A stretch of 64,000 nt of DNA from contig NZ_PYLP01000002.1 of NCBI RefSeq assembly GCF_003024675.1, positions 124,001-188,000 of the forward strand, read 5' to 3'. The stretch comes from Faecalibacillus faecis (GTDB lineage: Bacteria > Bacillota_I > Bacilli_A > Erysipelotrichales > Coprobacillaceae). Below, one piece after another: positions 16,923 to 24,319 of the stretch (the first letter of the stretch is position 1; each line of letters starts with the position of its first letter). The position numbers and the translations under genes are program-made. A model generated the notes under the pieces. The model was not told the DNA's origin. It did not search any database and worked only from the letters and a program-made list of their open reading frames with translations.

Positions 16923-17411
16923 ATGAAAAGGTTTTTTGTTTTTTTGATACTATTTTTAATATTAACTGGTTGTCAAAACACACAAAATCAAGATACTGTC
17001 TCAAAACAGTTATATAATCAATACCGCCAGTATTATCAATTAGTAACATCATCTCATAATTTCCAAACAGAATGTGAGGAATGTTCAATTCAATTGGTTG
17101 TTAATAAAACATCGAATGATCAAATTCGTTATGATGTTATTATTAATGCTCCACAAATAGAAATGGATAATATTAAAGCAATTGCATATGTAGAAAAAAA
17201 GAATAAAGATATACCAAGTATTGGTTTATTAGAAGAAAATTCTTTTTCTTTAAAACCAAATTATGTAAATAAAGAAGAAGGATTTTATAAAGGAATTAAT
17301 TTGTCAGGTCTAACAACCAAAACAGAGTTTAAAGTAAAAATCTATTTTACATATGAAAATAACGGAATACTAGAAGAAAGGTATGTAATATTAAATGGCA
17401 ATGCGTCTTGA
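16923..17411 (+). CDS. Predicted lipoprotein of unknown function
   Basis: A 162-residue secreted protein. Residues 1-17 are a hydrophobic signal and 'LTGC' (Cys17) is a lipobox, so it should be anchored to the outer face of the membrane. The mature part has two cysteines close together ('ECEECSIQL') and alternating beta-type stretches with no domain I recognise. TATAAT at about 16899 and GGGTGA serve as promoter and ribosome site. It overlaps the next gene by 17 bp, so the two are co-transcribed. Confidence 0.75.
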   Translation: MKRFFVFLILFLILTGCQNTQNQDTVSKQLYNQYRQYYQLVTSSHNFQTECEECSIQLVVNKTSNDQIRYDVIINAPQIEMDNIKAIAYVEKKNKDIPSIGLLEENSFSLKPNYVNKEEGFYKGINLSGLTTKTEFKVKIYFTYENNGILEERYVILNGNAS

Positions 17412-18111
17412 TAAGCTTTTAGCTCATTATGGTATTGGAACAAGAAAAGAAGTTAAAACGTATATAAGAAAAGGGTATGTTCAAGTTAATGGACAAATCA
17501 TTAAAAAGGATGATTTTAAAGTAGATTATGAAAAGGATCAAATTCTTTTTGATGGACAACCTATAAATTATAAGCCTTATGTTTATCTTATGCTTAATAA
17601 ACCTTCAGGTTATGTTTCTGCAACAAAAGATAATGTACATCCAACAGTTGTTGATTTAATAAAAGGTTATCATCAATATGATCTTTTTCCTGTAGGTAGA
17701 CTTGATTTAGACACAGAAGGATTGTTATTACTTACAAATGATGGTGATTTTGCGCATAAGTTGTTAGCACCAAGCAGACACCATTCTAAATTATATTATG
17801 CAAAAGTCGACGGTATTATGAATCAAGAGGATGTACTTGAATTTGAAAAAGGAATGATGATTGATCATTATCAATGTCAAAGTTCACATTTAACAATTTT
17901 AAATACAAATGAAAATACATGTGAAGTTTTGATTGAAATTTTTGAAGGAAAATTCCACCAAGTAAAAAAGATGGTGGAAAAAGTAGGAAAGAAAGTAACT
18001 TATTTAAAAAGAATACAAATGAGAAATTTGAAATTAGATGAGAATTTAAAACTTGGTGAGTATCGCGAACTAAGTGAAGAAGAGCTCAATGATTTAATGA
18101 ATGATTTATAA
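17395..18111 (+). CDS. rsuA: Pseudouridine synthase, RsuA/RluB family
   Basis: A 238-residue enzyme that isomerises uridine in rRNA, most likely U516 of 16S. It has an S4 RNA-binding domain (residues 1-60, 'MRLDKLLAHYGIGTRKEVK'), the linker 'YVYLMLNKPSGYVSAT' and the catalytic motif 'GRLDLDTEGLLLLTNDGD', in which Asp of 'RLD' is the nucleophile. The C-terminal 'EGKFHQVKKMVEKVGKKV' is conserved in the family. ATG 17395 lies 13 bases after AAAGG; ATG 17401 is an alternative. RsuA is preferred over RluB by the short length, but that is not certain. Confidence 0.85.
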   Translation: MAMRLDKLLAHYGIGTRKEVKTYIRKGYVQVNGQIIKKDDFKVDYEKDQILFDGQPINYKPYVYLMLNKPSGYVSATKDNVHPTVVDLIKGYHQYDLFPVGRLDLDTEGLLLLTNDGDFAHKLLAPSRHHSKLYYAKVDGIMNQEDVLEFEKGMMIDHYQCQSSHLTILNTNENTCEVLIEIFEGKFHQVKKMVEKVGKKVTYLKRIQMRNLKLDENLKLGEYRELSEEELNDLMNDL

Positions 18112-18123
18112 GGAGGATTTTTT

Positions 18124-18783
18124 GTGAGATTAAGAAACAACCCAAAGGCTTATGATATTATGGAAGAAAATGCGGATTTTGTTATTTTGGATCCTGAATC
18201 TCATAAGGGTAAATATCACCAATTATTCAAAGAAAATAAACCTGTGTTTGTTGAAATTGGAATGGGGAAAGGTGATTTTATTTATCAAAATGCTTTAAAG
18301 CATCCAGAAAATAATTATATTGGAATTGAAAAGTTTCCAAGCGTTTTAGCGGCAGCTATTAATAAAATAAACAAACAGGAAAAATTAGATAATTTAAAAT
18401 TGATGCATTATGATGCATTAGAATTATTAAATGTTTTTGAAAAAGGAGAAATTGATCACTTATTTTTAAATTTTAGTGATCCATGGCCTAAAAAAAGACA
18501 TGCTAAAAGACGTTTAACATCTCCTGATTTTTTAAATGTTTATCGTCAATTATTAAAAAAAGATGGCTTAATTGAATTTAAAACAGATAATAGAGGATTA
18601 TTTGAATATTCATTACAATCTGTTACAGAAAATCATTATCATCTTGATTACGTGAGTTTAGATTTACATAATTCGCCTGAAGCTGAAGATAATATTATGA
18701 CAGAATATGAAAGAAAGTTTTCAGTGAATGGACCTATTTATAAAATGATTTTAAGTGATACAATGGAGAAGAATAATGGATAA
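18124..18783 (+). CDS. trmB: tRNA (guanine-N7-)-methyltransferase
   Basis: A 219-residue SAM-dependent enzyme that makes m7G46 in tRNA. The family marks are 'VEIGMGKGDFIYQNALKHP' (SAM-binding loop), 'NYIGIEKFPSV', 'LFLNFSDPWPKKRHAKRRL' (the trmB signature around the catalytic Asp) and 'TEYERKF' near the end. It starts at GTG 18124 behind AGGAGG. It overlaps the thioredoxin gene by 8 bp, in a run of co-directional housekeeping genes. Confidence 0.95.
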   Translation: MRLRNNPKAYDIMEENADFVILDPESHKGKYHQLFKENKPVFVEIGMGKGDFIYQNALKHPENNYIGIEKFPSVLAAAINKINKQEKLDNLKLMHYDALELLNVFEKGEIDHLFLNFSDPWPKKRHAKRRLTSPDFLNVYRQLLKKDGLIEFKTDNRGLFEYSLQSVTENHYHLDYVSLDLHNSPEAEDNIMTEYERKFSVNGPIYKMILSDTMEKNNG

Positions 18784-19096
18784 ATTTATTGAAATAAAAA
18801 CAGTAGATGATTATAAAAAAGCAATTCAAAATAAATCGATTTTATTATTTACAGCGAATTGGTGTCCAGATTGTATGTTTATTAAACCATTTATTGGTGA
18901 AATTGTTGAACAATATCAAGATTATATTTTTTATAGTGTTAACCGAGATGAAATGCTTGAATTATGTCAAGAGTTGGATATCTTAGGAATTCCTTCTTTT
19001 GTAGCATTTGATCAAGGAAAAGAAATTGGGCGTTTTGTAAGTAAATTAAGAAAGACAAAAGAAGAAATTATTGATTTTATTGATTCATTATCATAA
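18776..19096 (+). CDS. Thioredoxin-family protein
   Basis: A 106-residue single-domain thioredoxin with the active site 'NWCPDC' (Cys-Pro-Asp-Cys) and a cis-proline loop in 'LDILGIPSFVAF'. There is no signal peptide, so it acts in the cytoplasm. The CPDC centre differs from the CGPC of standard thioredoxin and is common in small Firmicute homologues of unclear substrate. ATG 18776 is preceded by GGAGAAG inside trmB. Confidence 0.88.
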   Translation: MDKFIEIKTVDDYKKAIQNKSILLFTANWCPDCMFIKPFIGEIVEQYQDYIFYSVNRDEMLELCQELDILGIPSFVAFDQGKEIGRFVSKLRKTKEEIIDFIDSLS

Positions 19097-19112
19097 GAAA
19101 GGAAGTCTAGTT

Positions 19113-19847
19113 ATGTTTAAAAATTTTTTTAAAAGAGCAAATGATGAAGATATCTTTGAAACTGTAGATCCCATCGTAGAACAAAGAAGAAATGAAAAAT
19201 TCTCAAAACCATTAATTTATGATGAAGAATTTAAAAAAGAACAAGAAGCAAACAAAAAGAAAGTAGAAGCTTCAAAAAAGGAAAAAGCCAAAGAAGTTCC
19301 CAAAAAAAACATAAAACAAACAGCACCTAAAGTTGAAGAACCTATTTCTAAAAAAGGATATGAAATGATTGATATTATTTCACCTATATTTGGAATGAAA
19401 GAAGAAAAAATTGAAACAGAAAAGGTAACTAAAAAGCCCTCTGTAAAAAAATCAAAGAAAAAAGATAATTCACTTATTCAAGTTATTTCACCGTATTATG
19501 GAAATTTTGAAGAAAAGGTTGTAGAAGAAGAAAGCGAAGCAATCTTAACTTCAGCAAATGAAGAAACAGAAGAAACTATTGAAAATATTGAAGAAAGTGA
19601 AACTACAGAAACAGTTGAAGATGAAGAAGAAAAACTTCCAACTGTGGAAGATAATTTAAGAAATATTGCAAACATCGTAAAAGAAGAACAAGATCAATTA
19701 AAAATCATTGAAGAAAGAACAGGTGAATTTAAATTAGATTTTGGTGCAAATAAAGATGAAGAAAAGACAACATTAATTGATGAAATCGATGATAATATGT
19801 CTTTAGATGAATTAATGAGTTTATATGAAAAGAAGTTTAAGGACTAG
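19113..19847 (+). CDS. Acidic low-complexity protein with repeated ISPxxG motif
   Basis: A 244-residue protein rich in Glu, Lys and Asp. No enzyme domain is visible. It starts 'MFKNFFKRANDEDIFE'. Two copies of a short motif occur, 'MIDIISPIFGMKEEK' and 'LIQVISPYYGNFEEK', about 45 residues apart and separated by charged, probably disordered sequence. The C-terminal 50 residues form a more ordered helical end ('TTLIDEIDDNMSLDELMSL'). Short conserved motifs in a disordered chain suggest docking to a partner. AAAGGAAG precedes ATG 19113, and the gene ends 3 bp before acpS. Confidence 0.7.
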   Translation: MFKNFFKRANDEDIFETVDPIVEQRRNEKFSKPLIYDEEFKKEQEANKKKVEASKKEKAKEVPKKNIKQTAPKVEEPISKKGYEMIDIISPIFGMKEEKIETEKVTKKPSVKKSKKKDNSLIQVISPYYGNFEEKVVEEESEAILTSANEETEETIENIEESETTETVEDEEEKLPTVEDNLRNIANIVKEEQDQLKIIEERTGEFKLDFGANKDEEKTTLIDEIDDNMSLDELMSLYEKKFKD

Positions 19848-19850
19848 GTT

Positions 19851-20168
19851 ATGATTAAAGGTATTGGTGTAGATATTTGTGATTTAAGAAGATTAACATC
19901 ATTAGATAGCCTTGCTAAAAAAATTCTTCATGAAGAAGAACTAAAAATCTTTTGTCAAAAGAAAAATGAAAAAGCAAAAAGAGAATTTTTAGGTGGTCGC
20001 TTTGCAGTGAAGGAAGCGTATATAAAGGCATGTGGTCCCGCATCTTTAAAAGAAATTTGTTGTTTAAATGATCAACAGGGATGTCCTTATTTATTAAACA
20101 GAAATGGACATGTTTCTATTTCTCATGAAAATAATTATGCAGTAGCATTCGTAGTGGTAGAAGAGTAA
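19851..20168 (+). CDS. acpS: Holo-[acyl-carrier-protein] synthase
   Basis: A 105-residue phosphopantetheinyl transferase that moves 4'-phosphopantetheine from CoA to acyl carrier protein. The marks are 'IKGIGVDICDLRRL' (metal-binding Asp) and 'GGRFAVKEAYIKA' (catalytic F-x-x-KEA). It is slightly shorter than the usual 115-125 residues, mostly in the loop between the two motifs, but both motifs are whole. It starts at ATG 19851, just after the preceding stop. Confidence 0.92.
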   Translation: MIKGIGVDICDLRRLTSLDSLAKKILHEEELKIFCQKKNEKAKREFLGGRFAVKEAYIKACGPASLKEICCLNDQQGCPYLLNRNGHVSISHENNYAVAFVVVEE

Positions 20169-20180
20169 TCTTCTACCACT
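20153..20180 (+). terminator. Perfect 12-bp hairpin across the acpS stop
   Basis: Arms 20153-20164 and 20169-20180 pair perfectly around a GTAA loop that contains part of the stop codon. No T run follows, so it may act as an mRNA 3' stabiliser or a weak terminator rather than a standard terminator. Confidence 0.55.
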
Positions 20181-20264
20181 TATGCATTTAAATAGGCTAT
20201 TTAGCGGTTTTATGATGATACAGGAATTGAATTTATTTACGATGTTATTTAAGGAGGAAAGTAA

Positions 20265-20576
20265 ATGTTAAATTCAATTTCAGTAGTAGGAAGAATCGTT
20301 AAAAGTGTTTATCATGTTCATGATAAAGCCTTTATCGATATTGAGGTTAAAAAGCCATTTCCTTTGGAAATAGGTTATGAATCGTGGGATGTTTTTTCAG
20401 TTCAATTGTGGAAAGGACTTGAAGGAATGATGGATGATGTAGGTGAAATTGGCATGTTTCTTGCTATTAGAGGAAGACTTGTTGTTAATACAGAAAACGA
20501 TAAACATTCAATGATAAAAAATACGGTTATTTATGCTGAACTTATAGAAACTTTGAATAAATATTTTTATAAATAA
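20265..20576 (+). CDS. Single-stranded DNA-binding protein-like (OB fold)
   Basis: A 103-residue protein with an SSB-like start ('MLNSISVVGRIVKSVY'), the 'SVQLWKGLEG' strand and a 'LAIRGRLVV' strand, the layout of the SSB oligonucleotide-binding fold. It lacks the acidic disordered tail of a replicative SSB, so it is probably an accessory or divergent member. AAGGAGG precedes ATG 20265. The IS30-like element begins 10 bp after its stop. Confidence 0.7.
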   Translation: MLNSISVVGRIVKSVYHVHDKAFIDIEVKKPFPLEIGYESWDVFSVQLWKGLEGMMDDVGEIGMFLAIRGRLVVNTENDKHSMIKNTVIYAELIETLNKYFYK

Positions 20577-20586
20577 ATTACTAAAG

Positions 20587-20607
20587 TGAAAAGTTAAATT
20601 CCACTTT
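20587..20607 (+). repeat. Left terminal inverted repeat of the IS30-like element
   Basis: 21 bp, an exact reverse complement of 21530-21550. It begins 10 bp downstream of the SSB-like gene. Confidence 0.85.
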
Positions 20608-20879
20608 AAAAAAAGAAAAAATAAAAGTAGAATTAAGTCTTTCATAAAGTAGAAATCATAAGGATATTAGGAGCTTTTCCTGATATTCTTTTTATTTTAT
20701 AGGTTGAATTAAGTTCTTAAAATGTAAAAAATAATGAGATTAGTAGAAACTGAGACTATTTAGAGCACATTAAAGCTATGGGATTTCATCATTTTTTCGA
20801 GGTGTAAGACTAAATTCCACTTGGATAATACGTTGGATTGTCAATCTGCTACCTTGTTTCATACATTCTTTGAATGATT

Positions 20880-21374
20880 TTATTTTTTATCTTTTAATAA
20901 GTAGGGTTTTAAAACAATTTGATCTCTTTCGATTTTTTCAATTCCATATTCAATGAATCTTTTATAAAGTTCAGAATTCAAAAACTCCATCATTTCTAAA
21001 GGTGATTTTGCCTTTAGATTTTCTTTTGACTGAGAGTTGATATGTGAAACCATGAGATCCGCTTTTTCTTGACAGTTCAATCCCAGTTTTTTCAAATCTA
21101 TTTCTATAGGACAAATATAACATTTAAAGGGTTTAAAATCAGGACAACCGGAACATACGTGATTGTGAGAGCATTCATCCTTATTTGCGCATGCAGGATT
21201 ATAAGAAGATTTGTAAGTTTGAAATCTGCGAGATATGATTCCTTTGCCGATGGTAGATTTGTCTTTGCCAAGGGTCAAAGTGATAGCGGTTTTAGTAGGA
21301 CCGTTTTCGATACCTTTTTCAATGATGATTATGTCTTGATCAGTAAGATGTAGATTTTTATTGTTGGTAGACAT
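20880..21374 (-). pseudogene. IS30-family transposase, internally deleted
   Basis: A 164-residue reading frame on the minus strand. Residues 1-45 are an IS30 helix-turn-helix ('HLTDQDIIIIEKGIENG', 'LGKDKSTIGKGI'). A cysteine-rich zinc-binding stretch follows ('ACANKDECSHNHVCSGCPD'). The chain then jumps to what looks like the extreme C-terminus of the family ('SPLEMMEFLNSELYKRF', 'IVLKPYLL'). The whole DDE catalytic core (about 200 residues in a normal IS30 transposase) is missing while the frame stays open, so this is a clean in-frame deletion. The product could still bind the ends. ATG 21374 is preceded by GAAAGG. Confidence 0.78.
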
Positions 21375-21529
21375 AGTGATCGACCTTTCATGAAAGAAGA
21401 AAACAGATATCATAATAATTATACAAGAGAAAAAGTAAATTCCACAAAGGAAGTGTAAAAGTAAGTTCAACTGTAAGAGTAAAATCCACTGGAAGTTTGT
21501 GAAAGACTAAAATCAACTTTGACATATCT

Positions 21530-21550
21530 AAAGTGGAATTTAACTTTTCA
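21530..21550 (-). repeat. Right terminal inverted repeat of the IS30-like element
   Basis: 21 bp, an exact reverse complement of the left end. Its outer edge lies 15 bp from the first MarR operator and 32 bp from the -35 box of the exporter promoter. Confidence 0.85.
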
Positions 21551-21565
21551 TTATAAAAAAATTAA

Positions 21566-21625
21566 TTAGTGTACTAAATATATTGACATTGATTAGTGCG
21601 CTAACTATAATATTTAGCATACTAA
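21566..21625 (+). promoter_or_regulatory. Consensus promoter with three MarR-type operators
   Basis: TTGACA (21583-21588) and TATAAT (21606-21611) are separated by exactly 17 bp. Three copies of TTAGNNNNCTAA lie at 21566-21577, 21593-21604 (in the spacer) and 21614-21625 (just after the -10 box). A repressor bound to all three would cover the promoter; the adjacent marR gene is the obvious candidate. Confidence 0.85.
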
Positions 21626-21645
21626 CTAATAAAAGGAGGCGTCTT

Positions 21646-22110
21646 ATGGATCCATTGGAATTTGAAGATATTAAAGAGATCTTTCTACAATTTAAATCTC
21701 TTCATAAAATTATTCATGAATTTACGAGTAAAAAAAGTAGCATAGAAGGCTTATCAGCTGATCAACGTTATTTGTTAGCTCTTATTGATCGATTTGATCA
21801 TCCAAATCAAAAAATACTTGCTGAATGTTTGAAAATTACACCAGCAACGTTATCAGTAAGGTTACAACGTTTAGAAAAAGCAGGTTTTATTGAAAAAGTT
21901 GTAAGTAGACATGATAAAAGAAATGTCACATTACATATTACGGAAAAGGGAAACAAAGAAATTAAAAGTTGTAAAGATGATATGAAAATATTTACCACAC
22001 GCTTATTTGAAGGAATAAATAAAGAAGATTTAGATAGAATGAAAGCGTATTGTCAAATCTTTGAAAAGAATATTCGTTTGATGAAGGAGGAATTAGATGA
22101 TCAAGATTAA
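21646..22110 (+). CDS. MarR-family transcriptional regulator
   Basis: A 154-residue winged-helix repressor. The helix-turn-helix lies in 'NQKILAECLKITPATLSVR' and the wing in 'VVSRHDKRNVTLHITEKG', both typical of MarR. It is the first gene of a three-gene operon with two ABC half-transporters, so it very likely represses their expression and its own through the upstream TTAGNNNNCTAA sites and responds to a transported compound. AGGAGG precedes ATG 21646. It overlaps the next gene by 14 bp. Confidence 0.92.
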   Translation: MDPLEFEDIKEIFLQFKSLHKIIHEFTSKKSSIEGLSADQRYLLALIDRFDHPNQKILAECLKITPATLSVRLQRLEKAGFIEKVVSRHDKRNVTLHITEKGNKEIKSCKDDMKIFTTRLFEGINKEDLDRMKAYCQIFEKNIRLMKEELDDQD

Positions 22111-24319
22111 AGGATATTTAAAGAAATTCTGGTACTTGATCTTAGCTTGTATTTGTTTATTGTTTGTACAAGCACAAACAGAATTAACTTTACCCGATTA
22201 TATGAGTGATATTGTTTCAGTAGGAATTCAAGCGGGAGGATTTTCTTCACCTATTTCAGATGTCTTAACAGAAGAAACATATCAACATTTATTATTGTTT
22301 GTTGATCAAAAAGATCAAAAGACAGTAAAAAACGATTATAAAAAAATCAATAAAGTAGATCAAGAGATGCTTGATACTTTTCCTAAAGCAAAAGGGAAAA
22401 CAGTATATCAATTAAAAGATTTATCAAGTGATGAAGAAAGTAAGTTAGAAAATATTTTAATGAAACCGATGTTGCTTATTACTTCTCTTGATAGCATGGA
22501 TACTTCTAGTAAAGAATATCAAGAGAAATTCGGTCAATTACCGCCCAATATGACGGTTTATGATGCTATTTCTTTTATGGATGAAAGTCAAAAAGCAAAG
22601 ATGTTTGAAGACATTGATAAAAAGATGGATACCATGGGAGAAAGTACTTTGAAAATTGCCGCTGGTAATGGTGTTAAAGCGGAATATAAAAAATTAGGTG
22701 CAGATATTGATAAAGTTCAAACGGATTATATTTTAAAAACAGGTTTAAAGATGTTGGGAATTGCTTTAATCGGAACACTTGCTGCGATTTCAGTTGCATT
22801 CTTTGCGACCAAAGTTGGGGCAGGGGTCGCTCGTGCTTTAAGAAAAGATGTCTTTGAAAAAGTTGAAAGTTTTTCAAATGAAGAATTCAATCATTTTTCT
22901 ACAGCTTCATTAATTACACGTACAACAAATGATATTACCCAAGTACAAAATGTAACAATGATGCTTTTACGTATTGTTTGTTTTGCTCCAATTATCGGAA
23001 TTGGTGCTTTAATTAAAGTTTTAACAGATTCACCTTCAATGGCTTGGATTATTGCAGTTGTTATTCTTGTTATTTTTGGAGTCATGGCTGTTGCTTTTGC
23101 TGTAGTTATGCCAAAATTCAAAATTATTCAAAATTTAATTGACCGTTTAAATTTAACAATGCGTGAAAATTTATCAGGAATGCTTGTTATCCGTGCTTTT
23201 GGTAATGAAAAACATAGTGAAGATCGTTTTGATAAAGCCAATAAAGATGTTACAAATTTAAACTTATTTGTTAATAGATCAATGGCTTCAATTATGCCAA
23301 TTATGATGTTTATCTTTAATGTAGTTACTTTAGTGATTGTCTATTATGGTTCTAAACAAATTGATTTAGGAAACTTAGCGATTGGACAAATGATGGCTTT
23401 TATGCAATACGCAATGCAAATTATTATGTCCTTTTTAATGATTGCGATGATTGCTATCATGTTACCTCGTGCCAGTGTTGCTGCTAATCGTGTTTATGAA
23501 ATTATTGAAACTAAGCCGACAATTCAAGATCCTACAAATCCAATTGCTTTAGATGAATGTAAAAAAGGTCTTGTTGAATTTAATCATGTTTCTTTTGCGT
23601 ATCCAGGAGCAAATGAACCAGTGTTAAAAGATATTGATTTTGTTGCTAAACCAGGACAAACAACAGCATTTATCGGTTCAACGGGTTCGGGGAAATCGAC
23701 GCTTATTAATTTAGTTCCTCGTTTTTATGAAGTTAGTAAAGGAAGTATTAAAGTTAGTGGTGTTGATGTTCGTGATATGACACAACATGAATTACGTAAT
23801 CATATTGGACTTGTTCCTCAAAAAGGAAATTTATTTTCAGGAACAATTCGTTCTAATTTAAAATATGGCGCACCAGAGGCAACGGATGAAGAATTAGAAG
23901 AAGTCATTCGTATTGCTCAAGCAAAAGAATTTATTGATCAAAAAGAAGAACGCTTAGATACGGAAATTTCACAAGGTGGTACAAATGTTTCAGGGGGTCA
24001 AAAACAAAGACTTGCGATTGCTCGTGCTATTGCGAAAAATCCAGATATTTATATTTTTGATGATAGTTTTTCAGCACTTGATTTCAAAACAGATGCTAAA
24101 CTTCGTCAAGAATTAAATCAGCTAGTGAAAAAGACACAAAGTACAGTTTTATTAGTAGGACAACGTATTGCTTCTATTATGGAGGCAGATCAAATCATTG
24201 TCCTTGATGAAGGTCAAATTGTTGGTAAAGGAACACATGATGAATTAATGAAATCATGTCAAGTTTATCAAGAAATTGCTTATTCTCAATTATCTAAGGA
24301 GGAACTAAGTCATGAGTAA
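22097..24319 (+). CDS. ABC exporter half-transporter with degenerate ATP site
   Basis: A 740-residue membrane-ATPase fusion (six TM helices plus one nucleotide-binding domain). TM1 (residues 10-30) and TM2 are separated by a large outside domain of about 160 residues, seen in a subgroup of Firmicute exporters. The ATPase has Walker A 'GSTGSGKST' and signature 'NVSGGQKQR'. Walker B reads 'IYIFDDSFSALD', with Asp in place of the catalytic Glu, and the H-loop reads 'LVGQRIAS', with Gln for His. These changes mark the inactive site of a heterodimeric exporter; the partner is the next gene. Confidence 0.92.
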   Translation: MIKIKGYLKKFWYLILACICLLFVQAQTELTLPDYMSDIVSVGIQAGGFSSPISDVLTEETYQHLLLFVDQKDQKTVKNDYKKINKVDQEMLDTFPKAKGKTVYQLKDLSSDEESKLENILMKPMLLITSLDSMDTSSKEYQEKFGQLPPNMTVYDAISFMDESQKAKMFEDIDKKMDTMGESTLKIAAGNGVKAEYKKLGADIDKVQTDYILKTGLKMLGIALIGTLAAISVAFFATKVGAGVARALRKDVFEKVESFSNEEFNHFSTASLITRTTNDITQVQNVTMMLLRIVCFAPIIGIGALIKVLTDSPSMAWIIAVVILVIFGVMAVAFAVVMPKFKIIQNLIDRLNLTMRENLSGMLVIRAFGNEKHSEDRFDKANKDVTNLNLFVNRSMASIMPIMMFIFNVVTLVIVYYGSKQIDLGNLAIGQMMAFMQYAMQIIMSFLMIAMIAIMLPRASVAANRVYEIIETKPTIQDPTNPIALDECKKGLVEFNHVSFAYPGANEPVLKDIDFVAKPGQTTAFIGSTGSGKSTLINLVPRFYEVSKGSIKVSGVDVRDMTQHELRNHIGLVPQKGNLFSGTIRSNLKYGAPEATDEELEEVIRIAQAKEFIDQKEERLDTEISQGGTNVSGGQKQRLAIARAIAKNPDIYIFDDSFSALDFKTDAKLRQELNQLVKKTQSTVLLVGQRIASIMEADQIIVLDEGQIVGKGTHDELMKSCQVYQEIAYSQLSKEELSHE

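Larger units (their letters stand above)
20587..21550. mobile_element. Internally deleted IS30-like element with perfect 21-bp terminal inverted repeats
   Basis: The ends 20587-20607 and 21530-21550 are exact inverted copies (left end TGAAAAGTTAAATTCCACTT plus T). Near each end lie further copies of the motif GACTAAATTCCACTT in both orientations (20625-20639, 20701-20716, 20808-20822, 21434-21445, 21460-21472, 21479-21490, 21505-21519), which look like transposase-binding sites. The 964-bp unit holds one shortened transposase gene. No clear target duplication is visible. Confidence 0.8.

Noticed and set aside
20587-21550. Complete, active IS element
   Set aside because: The transposase lacks the DDE catalytic core, so the copy cannot move by itself.
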